Source: Impatiens glandulifera (lineage: Eukaryota; Streptophyta; Magnoliopsida; Ericales; Balsaminaceae). From it: a stretch of DNA of 64,000 nt. Position numbers and translations under genes: made by a program. Within the stretch, counting starts at the first letter, position 1; each line of letters opens with the position of its first letter. The notes below the pieces were generated by a model. That model was not told where the DNA came from. It ran no database searches and saw nothing but the letters and a program-made list of their open reading frames with translations. This document shows positions 25,071 through 37,399 of the stretch, one piece after another. The stretch lies in contig NC_061863.1 of the NCBI RefSeq assembly GCF_907164915.1, positions 23,947,710 through 24,011,709 on the forward strand. Direction: 5' to 3'.

Positions 25071-25500
25071 CACCCAATAGATTTTTTAATATTATTTATA
25101 AACGGTGAAGCTTGTGACGGTCATTGGTCATTCGAAGCATAGATTATAAATTCAAAAAAAATTCTTAACAAGATATGCAATAAAAATACATTTTTATGAT
25201 ATATGCTATAAATTAATATTTTATATCATTTAGTTAATTTCGACCTTTTAGATAAATCAAGCATGACCTATATAACCAAGTGAGTTAAACAATTTCTTGT
25301 AAATTAAACACTAATATTTTGTCCTTTTAAATTTACTTAATTAATACAGAGAAATAAAAAAGAAAACATTTAAAATAGTCTAATTTTCTTCTTCTTTTTT
25401 TTGTATTGATGTTGGTGAGAAAGGAGACTTAGAATCCTTTTATTAAAAAGTCCCCAAAATTAAAAATATCGTTTAAGATTAATGTAGAGTAAACAAGTTA
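24989..25500. repeat. Dispersed repeat shared with 62586-63090
   Basis: ATTATTTATAAACGGTG-AACTTGTGAC and the downstream TTTAGATAAA-CAAGCATGACCTA, AATTTCTTGT and TGTTG-TGAGAA blocks recur in the same order at both sites. The identity of the repeat is unknown. Confidence 0.6.
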
Positions 25501-25670
25501 TAATTAAACATATAAATAATCAAATTCCATTATATTATAAGCACAATATTATAATAAATATAATTATCTCACATTGACTATTTACTCTTATCAATTTGAA
25601 GGACTTGACATTGTTGAGAGAAATTGACATAATTAAAGAAGAAACGTAATAAATAACCCACTAAAAATTT

Positions 25671-25758
25671 GATAATGGAGTTCGGCCAAATGTGGCCTAC
25701 GTTTCCGAATAAGGCTACTAATTAATAAGGAAGAAGATATACAAGTATTCGTGCAAGA
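25671..25758 (+). repeat. 88-bp direct repeat, left copy
   Basis: TTTGATAATGGAGTTCGGCC...ATATACAAGTATT, matched at 26475-26562 with about 85% identity by eye. The two copies bracket a copia RT fragment. They may be remnants of LTR ends or of leader sequence. Confidence 0.6.
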
Positions 25759-25944
25759 CTAATAAGCTTCCCACACACCCATCATCTTCCGATGTGGGAT
25801 TCTAATTATAATAAGAGTTTCTTTTATATACTAAGAGATTTATCTCACTCCTATCATCTACCGATATGGGATTCTAATAGTGCCAATAAACAACTAATCT
25901 CCACATTGACACAATATCCAATACAAATCTTCATTATTGAATAA

Positions 25945-26440
25945 TACTTCTCAAGTGTTTCCAATTGGCGCTCTTCAGCACTGACTCAAACGCGAAAGAT
26001 GTTTACCAAATCTAAATAATGTTTAAATTTTTTTTCCATGTCTTTCATTTCTAACCCTTTACTCAATTGAGCCTTCAATTTGTCAATTTTATATTGTCTC
26101 TTTGATGCTATTGACATGTCATCAACGTACAAGATTAGATAGATATAAGACTCATTTTTGTAGTTTGCATAAATACACACATGAATTGAATTTGTTTTTT
26201 GTGTACTTGTGGTCCATAAACTTGTCAAGTCGCATGTACCATTGTCTCGACAATTGCTTCAACCCGTAGAATGATTTTTTTCAACTTGCAAACACAATTT
26301 TCTTTATCAGCAACTTTAAATCCATCTAGTTTAGACATGTAGATTTCCTCGATCAAATGACTGTCTCGAAATACGGTATTCACATCTAGTTGAACTAGAT
26401 CCAAATTCATCTGAGCTACTAAGGACAACAAAATTCTAAT
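25945..26440 (-). pseudogene. Ty1/copia reverse transcriptase fragment
   Basis: On the minus strand the frame at 26431-26225 carries LVQLDVNTVF, EEIYMSKLDGFKVADKEN and CKLKK. The frame at 26228-25986 carries the catalytic LILYVDDM box and the KAQLSKGLEMKDM segment. These are consecutive RT blocks of one copia protein with a frame break where they meet. No gag or integrase is attached. Confidence 0.85.
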
Positions 26441-26474
26441 GGAAGAGTGTTTAACAACAATAGAAAATACATCA

Positions 26475-26562
26475 TTTGATAAAAGAGTTCGGTCAAATGT
26501 TGTCTACGTCTCCGAGCACTAAGGCTATCGATTAATAAGGAAAAAGATATACAAGTATTGGG
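26475..26562 (+). repeat. 88-bp direct repeat, right copy
   Basis: Partner of 25671-25758. Confidence 0.6.
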
Positions 26563-26569
26563 TTCAATA

Positions 26570-27186
26570 ATGTTAGGATCAACTTCAACAATAGAAGGGA
26601 GGTTGAATATTGTTGAGCTAATTTTTACTTTAAATGCTATTTTAATTCTGTTAGAGATTAAATTATGTTTCTATTCTTTGGCAAATCGTCGCAAGCTCTT
26701 GAAAGGATTCAAGTGCGGAAATGATTGCTAGATTTGAAGCAATAGATTATAGACTAAGAGATGCAATAAGAAAATAAAACAAAGTTTTATGGATGTTCAG
26801 AGATAAAACTCATACATCACCCCTTCTTCTGTTTTTAGAAGGATTCCACTAGAAGGCTTTGGTTTGTATAGCATCAACACAGATTTAGTCAGAACTCAAG
26901 ACTTAACAGCTGCCTATTCTGAACTCCTAGCTATCACTCTTTTAAACAGCCAACTTTCTGTTCAACTTACAATGCTGAATATACTCTTAGATATTATAGT
27001 AATTTATCTCTCATCTTAGCATAAATGAAATACAGAATATACTTATGAAAGATGAGCTAGAGAGAGTAAATTGATCAAGAGTTAAAGCTTGTTGTTGTTC
27101 GACTTGTTATACAAGAAGATCCTCATAGAAATTTAAACATTATTCTTTCAATTTTTACAGCTACACTCTTCAAGAGAATGGAATCA
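26570..27186. other. Unassigned sequence, LTR-like in composition
   Basis: Begins TGTTAGGATC and contains AACTCATACATCACCCC and TTCTGTTTTTAGAAGG, which recall plant LTR leaders, but no second copy is in the window and no PBS follows. No gene is seen. Confidence 0.25.
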
Positions 27187-27259
27187 TATATGTGGCCATA
27201 GATGACAAACTCTTAATGAGAATTAACCGACCCCCTTTCGATATTATTTTGTTTTTTTC
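27187..27259 (-). pseudogene. LINE copy B, left part (3' side)
   Basis: Aligns with 53236-53320 of copy C (ATATATGTGGxCATAGATGA, CTTAATGA-ATTA). Separated from the rest of copy B by the gypsy-type insertion. Confidence 0.6.
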
Positions 27260-27989
27260 ATTGGTATGGGGTGCAAATGTCAAGCTGCGAGGTGCATTTC
27301 CAGAATATTCCAGACTGCAAGTCTATGCAATCTTTGCTCAAGGGGCTTGTGCACAGATACGAGGGACCGTGTGGGGAATGTTTCAAGGAAGAGGTTGAAG
27401 AGTATCAGGCCAAGGTCGAACCGAGGACGGCCACGACTAAGGTGGGGGAGTATGTCACGACCATTAGAGTCATGACCTAATCCAGGGGATGTTAAGGCTC
27501 GTTAAAGTCTTGGTCTGATAATACGTTAATCTTCTTAGCCCAAGGGGAGGCCTAGTTGCCTATGTATACCCAATGAATCTTCTAATTAAGGAAGAGATTA
27601 TAAGATATTCTAATTAAGGAAGGGGTTGTAAGATATATTCTAATCAAGGAAGGGATTAGAATATATATTCTAATTAAGGAAGAGATTACAAGACCAAGAG
27701 ATATTCTAAATTAGGTAGGGATATTCTTGCTATGGAATGGATATCCTAAATTAGTGTAATTAAATTATAATTAGAAGGCAATTCCTAATATAATACGTGT
27801 AAGTCCTATAAATACCCTAAAAGTATTCCATTGTAAATATAAAGTATTCTTTCAATATAATCTCATTCTCAAGAGTTTTCTCTCTCTATGTCCGTTGTAT
27901 TCTTTTTGCATTGTTTAAAAAGGCTTTCTAAGCTAGAATCAGGGTTGATTTAGCCTAGTGCTGCACGGGTAGAATTTTAGCCCGTGACA
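27260..27989 (+). repeat. 5' LTR of the gypsy-type element (5' edge lost)
   Basis: Contains a second internal purine tract plus LTR-like start (AAGGTGGGGGAGTA then TGTCACG, about 27440-27460), and four to five tandem units of the form TTCTAATTAAGGAAG at 27574-27720. Confidence 0.82.
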
Positions 27990-27991
27990 AG

Positions 27992-28003
27992 TGGTATAAG
28001 AGC
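27992..28003 (+). promoter_or_regulatory. Primer-binding site
   Basis: TGGTATAAGAGC, 2 bp after the LTR; one change from the initiator tRNA-Met type. Confidence 0.8.
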
Positions 28004-28035
28004 AAGGTTGTACTTCTGTATTCAAGCTACAAGAG

Positions 28036-29525
28036 ATGAATTCAGAAATTATTGTCACTAAGGTTCTGACCGGCCAACAGAAGGACAAAGGATCCAAGAA
28101 GGATAAGTCCGTCGAGAGAGGTGCTGTCATGGATGTGTGGGTGACCCAGATTGAAGAAGACATGAGCGAGCACCAAGAAGCTCTAGAGATGTTTAACGTA
28201 GTGGCCGAGAGGGTGACGATGTTGGATGAGGGTGCTGAAAAGTTGGAGAATGAGTTAATGAGAATCATTAATGGTTTGAATCGTAGCATTCATGACGAAG
28301 TTCTAAGATCGGTTCGAGTGGAGATTAATGATATCTTCTAGAAAGTGTTTGATCCAATCCGGGGAGAAGTCCATGCGATGGTTGAGGCCCTCCGAAGGGA
28401 GATCTTGGGGAGGCTAGAATCGATGGACAGACAGATGGAGAGGAATGGAGGGGAACATAGAGGTGTGGCACCTCATCCGATGGATGTTCCTAAGCCAACT
28501 TTATTCAAAGGCTCGAGGAGTGCATGGGAAGTGGAGGACTTCTTTTGGAACATGGAGATGTACTTTTGGGCATCTAGCATAATTGATGATCATGACAAGT
28601 TGGAGACGGAACATTTCTTCCTACAAGAGATGGCATTGTTGTGGTGGAGGAGGCGAGAAAGAGATATTGAACGAGGGACCTTGAGGATGGAAACATGGGA
28701 AGACTTCAAGATCGAGATCAAATGCCAATTCTTCCTAGAGAATTCCGAGTACGAGGCTAGGAAAGGTTGAGTCAACTTGTGCACAAAGGGACCATCTAGG
28801 AGTATGTGAAGGAATTTCAAGAATTGATGCTCGAGTTACCCAGTCTAACGGAACAGGAGACACTGTTCGCGTTTGTTAACGGCCTAAAGACTTGGGCACA
28901 GTTGGAGCTGCAAAGGGCCAAGGTGCGGGACGTTTCCGAGGTAATAGCGGTTGTAGAAAGACTGATAGAGCTCAAAGTGTATGTGGACATGCCGAAGTTC
29001 ATCAGGGATGATGAGGAAGAATGTGGGGGAGACCGCCCACGGGACCAGGAAAAAGGTGGGGGAGACTGTCCATCTAAGAAGAGGCATGCACATAAAAACT
29101 CAGGGAGGCAAGCCGACGAATCGGATAAGCCAAGAGCATGTTATATTTGTGATGCTCAGAATCACATAAAGTTTATGTGTCCGTTAAAGAGAAAGAAGGT
29201 CGCAGCGGTTAAAGGAACCGAGTCCTCTAATGAGGAAGAAGAGACTCAAATAGGATCCTTAAGACTGCTTAATTTTGTGAAGGCTAGTATTGCAAAACCG
29301 ATCAAGGGAACAAGGAGGGGCTCTTTGTTTGTGGAAGCTTGGATCGGGGGAAAGCGCATCAAGGCACTAGTGGACACAAGGGCTACGCACAACTTCATGC
29401 GAGAAGGAGTAGCCAAGGCGTTAGGTCTGCGGGTCAGCCCAACAAGAGGAATGGTAAAGTCCTTCGATGTAGGCAAGCCGGTGAGTGGGGAGGCTAGGAG
29501 AGTGCACACCAGGATCGGAGGCTAG
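28036..29525 (+). pseudogene. Gypsy-type gag-protease polyprotein, interrupted
   Basis: The ATG at 28036 begins a 101-codon segment predicted to be coiled-coil, ending in TAG. The next frame (28345-28770) holds the gag core (PKPTLFKGSR, WEVEDFFWNMEMYF, WEDFKIEIKCQFF), ending at TGA. The third (28806-29525) holds the gag C-part (ELPSLTEQETLFAFVNGL), a perfect CCHC knuckle (CYICDAQNHIKFMC) and the protease start. The active-site D-T-G is changed to D-T-R (LVDTRATHNFM), which should kill the protease. Protease-like sequence continues after the stop (VVLGLELCDQ, about 29570). Family role: capsid and maturation. Confidence 0.85.
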
Positions 29526-29529
29526 AATG

Positions 29530-30306
29530 GGACAGTCTTATTTACCTCGGTCCCAATGGAAGACTACGACGTAGTGTTGGGACTAGAATTGTGCGATCAG
29601 GTAGGCGCTTGCATAATGCCACATTCCGATTCCTTAATCATTCTAGATCACGGGAAGACTAGCGTGATTCCAACAAGGAGAGAATGAGAGGGAATGTGCA
29701 TTTTCTCGGCAATGCGGTTCGGCCGAGGTCGCAAATGTGATAAAGAGACATTTGCCACTTTTGCCAATATGGATGATGGGGACGGGTCCAAGGGAAAAGA
29801 AGAATTACCCAAGGAAGTCCAAAGAGGGTGCAAGGTCTTCGAGCGACTTAAGACTAAGAGCACAAAACCATCAGATCCACAAGGTTTGGCCACAGGCAAC
29901 GTGGGCCAAAGTTAGTCTACCTTCACTCGCACCAAGTCCGTGGGAAAGGAAGCAGGTCGTGCTCGGGCATATTTAGAGGGAGACACCAAGAATATGAAGA
30001 GAGGGACAGATCTGAGAGGGCGTGTAGTTAAGGTAGGGGACGATGGAAAGGGGGAAGTTGCCCCCAAAACTGTTGAAGTCTATGCGGTTTGTGCCCAAGG
30101 GGCTTGTGCGCAGATTCAAGGGACCGTTTTCAATTGAGAGACGTGTGGGAAACGTCTAATATCGGTTATGGTTGGCGACCATAAGTGCAACTGATGTCGT
30201 GACGTGCAAGTGGGGAGGAAGAGCGCTCAGGGGACGCCAGAAAGAAGATCACCATGCAGCAGTCTAGGGTCGTGCCGAGGACGGACACGACTTAGGTGGG
30301 GGAGTA
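29530..30306 (+). other. Internal 3' untranslated part of the gypsy-type element
   Basis: No conserved domain. A block at 30075-30125 (GTCTATGCGGTTTGTGCC...GGGACCGT) recurs within both LTRs at about 30378 and 27320, so part of this region was copied into the LTR. The purine tract ends at 30306. Confidence 0.6.
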
Positions 30307-31040
30307 TGTCACATCCGATTGGTATGGGGTGCAAATGTCAAGCCACGAGGTGCATTTCCAGAATATTCCAGACTGCAAGTCTATGCAATCTGTGCTCAAG
30401 GGGCTTGTGCACAGATACGAGGGACCGTGTGGGAAAGTTTCAAGGATGTGGTTGAAGAGTATCAGGCCAATGTCAAACTGAGGACGGCCACGACTAAGGT
30501 GGGGGAGTATGTCACGTCCATTAGAGTCACGACCCAATCTAGGGGATGTTGAGGCTCATTAAAGTTTTGGCCTGATAGTGCGCTACTCATCTTAGCCCAA
30601 GGGGAGGCCCAATTGCCTATGTAGGCCCAATGAATCTTCTAATTAAGGAAGAGATTAGAAGATATTCTAATTAAGGAAGGGATTGGAAGATATATTCTAA
30701 TCAAGGAAGGGATTAGAATATATATTCTTATTAAGGAAGAGATTACAAGAGATATTCTAAATTAGGTAGGGATATTCTTGCTATGGAAGGGATATCCTAA
30801 ATTAGTGTAATTAAATTGTAATTAGAAGACAATTCCTAATTTAATACGTGTAAGTCCTATAAATACCCTGAAGGTATTCCATTGTAATTATCAAGTATTC
30901 TTTCAATATAATCTCATTATCAAGAGTTTTCTATCTCTAAGTTCATTGTATTCTTTTTACAATGTTTAAAAAGGCTTTTTAAGCTAGAATTAGGGTAGAT
31001 TTAGCCTAGTGTCGCACGGGTCGAATTTTAGCCCGTGACA
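30307..31040 (+). repeat. 3' LTR of the gypsy-type element
   Basis: 734 bp, TGTCAC...GTGACA, with an internal purine tract and second TGTCACG start near 30497-30517. Confidence 0.85.
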
Positions 31041-33085
31041 TTATACTCCATTATAGTGATAATCGGGACCTAAAAGACCTTGAATCGTAATTTAGCATCC
31101 AATGGAATATCAAGATAGGTTGATAGAAAAGTACTAATTCTGAATCCCAAAACATTTTTCAACCTCAACCTTTTCCTATACCAAATAGAATCTAAGAAAA
31201 AGTTGTATGCCTTCTTAAGAATAACTCGAAGACTAGAACATGTACTAAATAATCATAAAATATCTTGAACATGTTTAAAATTTCTATATGTGACCTGAAT
31301 CAAGTAGGGTGTGTCATCAGCGAAAAACAAATGTGATATGATAAAAGGATACATTCTTGTCTTAGAACTCACTCCACATATGAGTCCCCAGTTTTCTACA
31401 AATGCCATCATTTTTTTAAAGGATTCCATGACAATGACAAACAAGAAAGGAGAGAGTGGATCACCCTGTCTAATCCCTTAGGAGCTCTTGGAAAAAACTT
31501 AAGAACTCTCATTTACAATGATAGAAAATTTAATTGTCGAGTGGCACAATCTAATCCAGGAAATTTATTTCACACCAATTATCATTTTGTCCATGACATG
31601 CAACAACAACTTTCAATTGACGTGATTATAAGCTTTTTTGATGTCTAGCTTGATAAAATCACATTTTTTGCCTCCTAAATTAGTTAAGTCAATGCACTTG
31701 TTGACTATTAATATTGCGTCATATATTTGTCGATATTTAATGAAAGTCAACTAAATACTAGATATTATTGTCTCTAACACCCTCCATAACCTATTGGCCA
31801 AATATTTTGAAGCAAACTAATAAAAATATGAAATGAGATCGATAGGTCTAAAGTTCTTCACGTTAATAATCTCTAAAGCTTTATGAATAAGACATATCAA
31901 AGTAGAGTTTCAACTATTTTCAAATTATGAAAATGATATAAATGATCATTTGTTTCCATAATTTTAGTCTTAAGGAAAGGTGATGCCTTCCTTCTTAAAA
32001 AAATCTAAATTAAACTCGTCACAACCCGGTGCTTTATCGGTTTTGCACCCTTAAATGGTCTCATCAACCTCTTCTATCGAAAAAAGAGCCTCCAACATAT
32101 TTTTTGTATTGTACTAGTTGAATCAAAAGTAATACCATTTAATTTATGTCTAATCTTAAATGGCTCATGAACAAATCCTTATAGAGCTTGATAATACTTG
32201 TAGAGATTTTTCGTTTACTATCATTAACTTCTCATTTGATCAAGATCAAATTAATCACATTATTTCTTATTTGAGCGTTAGAGATCACATGAAAAAAATA
32301 TTGTTTATATCCTCGACTCTTAGCCATGTAGCTCTACTATGCTTGTATGCTCTAATTTCGTCTTCCTTAAATATAGAGGACAAATTACTAACAATGTGAA
32401 TCCAAGAACTAACCTCGTATATTGAGAGCTTACGAATCTCCTCAGTCTCATCAATGACATTAAATTTATTACATAAATCATTGAATTTAGCACATAATAT
32501 ATCACGATTCCCCATGAACCAACTTTTTAGAAGTTCACGCATATTCTTTTAGTTCACAAAGAGGTTATTCGACGGAGAACCAACCGATGTCTAGCTCAGT
32601 CACTATGATTGAACACACAGTATAAAGTTTTATTTAATCAACCATTTATTTTTTAATCTAAATTGTCGACATGTTCTCATCATCACTCGACGTTCTATTA
32701 AGATTGGTCTGTGATCTGAACTACTCGATGAAATGATCTTTTGAAATATATTAAAAATCTCACAAAAAAAATCGATTCACTAATTAGGAATTTGTCAATA
32801 CAGGAATGAACTTGACCCACATTACGTCTCCTAAAGGTGACCGTCTTCCAAAGGCAAGTCGATAAATTCAAGTTCTTCAAATGTCAATAAAAACTCGTAG
32901 AGTAGGTTACTTAGCCTATTGGCCCCATTTTCTTTTAGACGGTGATCTAACTTCGTTCATGTCTCTCGTAAAATAATTGGTATGTCCCCAAAACAAGTCA
33001 CATTCTTCATTAAGGGTAAAATTGAGACGGTTCAGTTCAAGGAATCGCATTACCATCCTCTCTAAATCTACCAACTCCGTCGCGA
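31041..33085 (-). pseudogene. LINE (L1-type) endonuclease and reverse transcriptase, copy B main part
   Basis: On the minus strand, reading from the right: endonuclease remnants (TRDMNEVRSP near 32950, a DHRPI-type motif near 32690); a linker frame at 32542-32285 (WFMGNRDIL, HSRATWLRVEDINNIFF); the RT entry with a KAPG-like segment near 32030; NSTLICLIHKA near 31905; IKLDIKKAYNHVN near 31640; GIRQGDPLSPFLFVIVM near 31450; and the catalytic FADD in the frame at 31444-31253 (SHLFFADDTP). This is the best preserved of the three LINE copies. Frameshifts and stops make it inactive. Enzyme role by family: target-primed reverse transcription. Confidence 0.85.
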
Positions 33086-33320
33086 TCCCCGATGTGGATT
33101 TTAATTAAGAATCATTCCCGACCTGATTTAAATAACTATCATTAAATACAAAATTTGTGTTCAATTCAAGGATCGGCACGGGAATTGTAAATATCATCCC
33201 TGTCCTGATCCCCGATCAACATATTTCGGGTTTTTCACGGTCAATCCCGATCTCCGATCAAAGCAGGAAAAAACCATCTTAATCGGTTCGGATCGATTAT
33301 CGCAAGACGGTTTCATATTA
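33086..33320. repeat. Dispersed CCCGATC-rich repeat
   Basis: A relatively GC-rich segment with repeated CCCCGAT/CCCGATC motifs. A related segment (GGGGATCGG, CGGGATC) is at 52350-52460 in opposite sense. Unidentified. Confidence 0.35.
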
Positions 33321-33758
33321 TCATCATTATTCTTTATCTCATTAAAGAACTCTATTTTAAATTGTGAAAGAACCGGACATAGACTACCGAAATAAACAAC
33401 GAAAATTATTCTCTCAATTTTTTAAATAAAGTTAACCAAGTATATACCCAACCCGATTTTTTGTGTGGTCTTCCCTATTCGTTGCGATTTAGGAATTGAA
33501 GGACCTTATCCTAATTTTGGGCTTAATTTTGAGCTAGGCTAACTCTAATGGATTCTCAATACTCTCGGTACGTATAACATGAAAATAAACGAGTAAGCAT
33601 GCGATTTAATCATTAAAACAATCAAATAATCTTAAGAGTACTTTATGTTCAACCAAAACATTATATATATATATTATATTGTCATGGAACAACCCAAATG
33701 AATTCAATTATCATAATTTTATAAAGATTTTTTTTCATTTTATGTATCATTTCTATTT
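33321..33758. other. Gap, no gene seen
   Basis: AT-rich sequence leading to the truncated 5' edge of the next copia. No LTR or PBS could be recognised here. Confidence 0.4.
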
Positions 33759-36700
33759 TTGTTTCATGTAATAGTGCTAGCTTTACTATCCTACACTTCT
33801 AGTTCTTGTGGAATTGTTAGAATGGGTAATGATGACATTGTCAAAGTTATTGGTTTTGGAAACATGTGCCTACAACTTGAAAATGACAACACGTTGGTTA
33901 TGAAGAATTTGAAGCACATTCCCAACATTTACACGAATTTGATCTCCGCTAGGAAGATCGATTATGAATGCTTTTGCAATACTTTACTACTAAAGGCTCA
34001 TTGATATTAGTAAATGAAGAAAAGTTCTCCTCATTTTATATGATGCGGGCAACAATTGAAGATTCTTCAATCAATGCAGTTGATGATGAAGAAAACGTTG
34101 AGCTTTGGCACAACAAACTTAGTCATATGAGTGAAAAAAGTTTGATGATATTGGATAAGAAAATCCTTCTCTCTAGAGTGAAGAATGGTTCTTTGAAGAA
34201 GTGTACTCATTGTTTGACGGGGAAGCGGACTAGAGCCGCCTTAAAAAATGTTCCTCACTCGTGAAAACCAGGTTTACTTGAGTCAGTATATTTCTATGTG
34301 TGTGGTCCTATGAAAAAAAGACACTTGGTGGTGTCTTATATTTTGTTCCTTTTACTAACGACCATTCAAGAAAGAATTGGGTGTATACTTTAAAGTCCAA
34401 ATATCAATTGTTAGATGTTTTCAAAAGGTTTCATGTTCTTGTGGAAAGGCAGACTGACACAAAACTTATGTGTGTTCGGACGGATAATGATGGTGAGTAT
34501 TGTGGTCCTTTTTATGAGTATTTCAGGAAGAAAGGAATTCAACATTAAAAAAAACTACGAAGACACCTCAGTTAAATGGTTTAGTTGAGAGGATGAACCG
34601 GACACTAGTTGAAAGAGTGAAATGTTTAATTTAGCAATCACATCTTCCAAAATACTCTTGGGGTGAGACTTTGAATACAGTGGTACATGTTTTGAATCTC
34701 ACACCATGCGTTCCATTGGATTTTGAGGTTCTAGAAAAGATATGGTCGGGAAAAGAAGTTTCTTATGATAATTTATGTGTGTTTGTGTGCAAGGCTTTTA
34801 TTCATATTTTTAAAGATGAACGATCTAAACTTGATGTAAAAACGAGACATTGTGTATTCACTAGTTATGGGTTGAATAGTTTGGTTTCAGATTCTATGAT
34901 CCAATTCGGAAAAAGCTCATTAGAAGTCGAGATGTTGTGTTTATCGAAAACTAAAACATAACATATATTAATAAAATAGAAACAACTTAGAAGAAAAGCG
35001 ATGATTCTATTGAGATAGATCTAGTTCATACACATGTAGCACATTATAATCATGGGGGATATGTGTCAAATGATAATGATGGTATCACTAATGATGAAAT
35101 TCCGTCGATCAGTGATCCAACTGAAAATGTTGATGAAGAAGTTCAAAATGAACCAATTGAACCTTCTTTCAGAAAATATGTTAGAGAGTGTCGTCCCTCG
35201 ACGAGGTACCCTTTAGGTGAGTATGTGATGCTCACAAATGTAGGGAGATAGAAACCTACCTAGAGGCAATTTCTATTGATGAGAAAAGATGATCTTTGAA
35301 AGCTATGGAAGAGGAGATGAAATCACTTCATGATAACCACGCTTATGACTTGGTAAAGGTACCACAAGGCAAGAAGAATCTCATGAAAAATATATTTACA
35401 AGATTAAGACCGAAAATAAAAATTCACAACCAAGATACAAGGCTCGGTTGGTTGATAAATTCACTTTGAAGATATATTCTCTACGGTTGTGAAGATGCCC
35501 TCAATCTGAGTTGTTTTTAGTATAACAGCATGCTTGAACCTAGAGATTGAACAACTTAATGTGAAAACTGCATTTCTTCATGGTTATGTGGAAGAAGAAA
35601 TTTATATGGAGCAGCTAGAGGGATTCAATGTCACTGTAAAAGAGCATTTTGTGTGCAAATTGAAAATGAGCTTGTATGGTCTTAAACAAGCTCCAAGGCA
35701 ATGATACAAGAAGTTTCATCATTTTATGATAAGTCATGGGTACAATAAGACATCGTCAGATCACTGCGTATTTGTCAAAAAATACTCGAAAGATAACTTA
35801 ATTATTCTTATTTTACATGTTGACGACATGTTAATCATCGTCCATGATACTACCAAGATTGATATGTTGAAGAGAGAGTTGATCAAATCTTTTGCGATGA
35901 AAGATTTTGGACCGACGAAGAAGATATTCGGCATGAATATTTCTTGTGATAGAAAAAATGGGAAACATTGGTTATCTTAAAAAGACTACATTGAGAAAGT
36001 TCTTGAAATATTCAACATGTGTAAGGCCAAGACGATTTGTTCTATACTTGTATGTCAATTCAAGCTCACTTCTAATAAATATCCTAAGAGTGAGAAGGAG
36101 GAATAAAATATGAGCAAAGTTCCTTATTCGTCTATTTTCGATAGTTTGATGTACACCATGATTTGCACTCGTCCTGATATTGCTTATTATGTTAAAGTAA
36201 TTAGTTAGTTTCTCTCAAATCTTGGTAAATATCACTAGGAAGATATGAAGTGGATATTAAGATATCTGTGAGATACTTCCAAAGTGTGTTTGTATTTTGG
36301 CGGTAGTAATCTTATACTAGTTGGGTATACATATTTAAATATGGCAGGGGTGTTGATTCCAGGAAGTTTATTTCAGGATTTTTGATGACTTTTGCAGGGG
36401 GTTGTTTTGTGGAAATTAAAGTTGTAAAAATGTGTTGCGTTGTCCACCACAGACGCTGAGTACATTACAATCACTAAAGGTTGCAAAGAAGCATTGTAGA
36501 TGAAGAAATTTCTAAAATAGTTGGGTTGTAACCAAGATAAACTTTTTGTGTTTAACGATAGCCAGAACGCTATCAATCTCTCCAAAAACTCGTCATTTCA
36601 TTCCAAATCGGAGCATATTGATGTGCAATACCACTGGATTCGAGACATGTTTGAAAAAAGCAATTGCACTTGGCAAAAGTGCACACCAATAAGAATGGAT

Positions 36701-36798
36701 AGGACATGTTAACGAAGAGTTTGTCAAGTAAAAATCTCGATGCTTGTCGACGAAGAGCAAACTTGTTGGATCCCACCATATAAGCTAGAGGAGGAGTA
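33759..36798 (+). pseudogene. TNT1-94-like Ty1/copia pol, 5'-truncated
   Basis: Starts within the protease tail (VRMGNDDIVKVIGFGNM). Then pre-integrase/zinc block LWHNKLSHMSEKSLMIL...CTHCLTGKRTR (about 34100-34230), integrase (GGVLYFVPFTNDHSRKNWVY, CVRTDNDGEYCGPF, the altered QLNGLVERMNRTL near 34570), integrase C-part (CKAFIHIFKDERSKLDVKTRHCVF), RT ([31 protein letters not shown], catalytic box ILHVDDM with His in place of Tyr, about 35800-35830) and RNase H (DAEYITITKGCKEAL, NDSQNAINLSKNSSFHSKSEHID). Gag is missing. Many stops. Plus strand. Confidence 0.88.
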
Positions 36799-37399
36799 TG
36801 TTGGGGTGTCCGGCCCATAGACTTGGAGTTATAATATATATTATATATTATTATATACTATTCTATATTATTATATTAAATATTATTGTATAGTATTATA
36901 TACTATATAATAGATATCAATGGTTTCTAATCACAACATACAAGTTTGAGGGAAACAAGACAAAGAGAGCAAGACGAGGGAGGCATTAAGACGAAAAATT
37001 CATTTTTCTTCAATTACTTTCACTTCTCTTTCTAGATAGTTCTTAAAGGTTTATCTAATCATTCAGATTGTAAATCTTATTTTGTAAGAACTTTGTTTTA
37101 CCCATTATAAACGATATTATCGTGAATGGTTTAAGCGGCGTAAGGGTCTCGTGGTGTTTTACTTTTGTTGAAGGGGTTTTCCACGCTAAAGCTCACGTCT
37201 CTTTCCTTTTTTGTCTGCTTGGTTGAATTAATTTTGATAGCTTACAAACAGAGCACTAAAACTAAAAGGAATCATTTCTGCATTAGTTTCTTTTTTTATC
37301 AACAGAAGGTTACCCATCGGGTTCGTTCGTGGATTGGGAGTGTGCCAAACCCAAAACCTAATACCCGACTATATTAATATTAAAATATATATATATATT
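36799..37399 (+). repeat. 3' LTR (and flank) of the TNT1-94-like copia, first copy of a duplication
   Basis: Begins TGTTGGGGTGTCC directly after a GAGGAGGAGTA purine tract. From about 36934 (ACAAGTTTGAGGGAAAC) to 37399 it is repeated at 51487-51943. The large SIRE-type element is inserted at its right edge (ATATT, 37395-37399). Confidence 0.75.

Larger units (their letters stand above)
27260..31040 (+). mobile_element. Non-autonomous Ty3/gypsy-type element with gag and protease only
   Basis: LTRs at 27260-27989 and 30307-31040. The 3' LTR begins TGTCAC and ends GTGACA, a 6-bp inverted terminus; the 5' LTR lacks its first 12-13 bases. A PBS-like GTGGTATAAGAGC follows the 5' LTR and an AGGTGGGGGAGTA purine tract precedes the 3' LTR. 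The 2.3-kb interior encodes gag, a zinc knuckle and a mutated aspartic protease, with no RT, RNase H or integrase. It is inserted in LINE copy B. About 10 bp of LINE and the target duplication seem lost with the 5' LTR edge. The LTRs differ at dozens of positions, so this is an old insertion. Confidence 0.85.
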
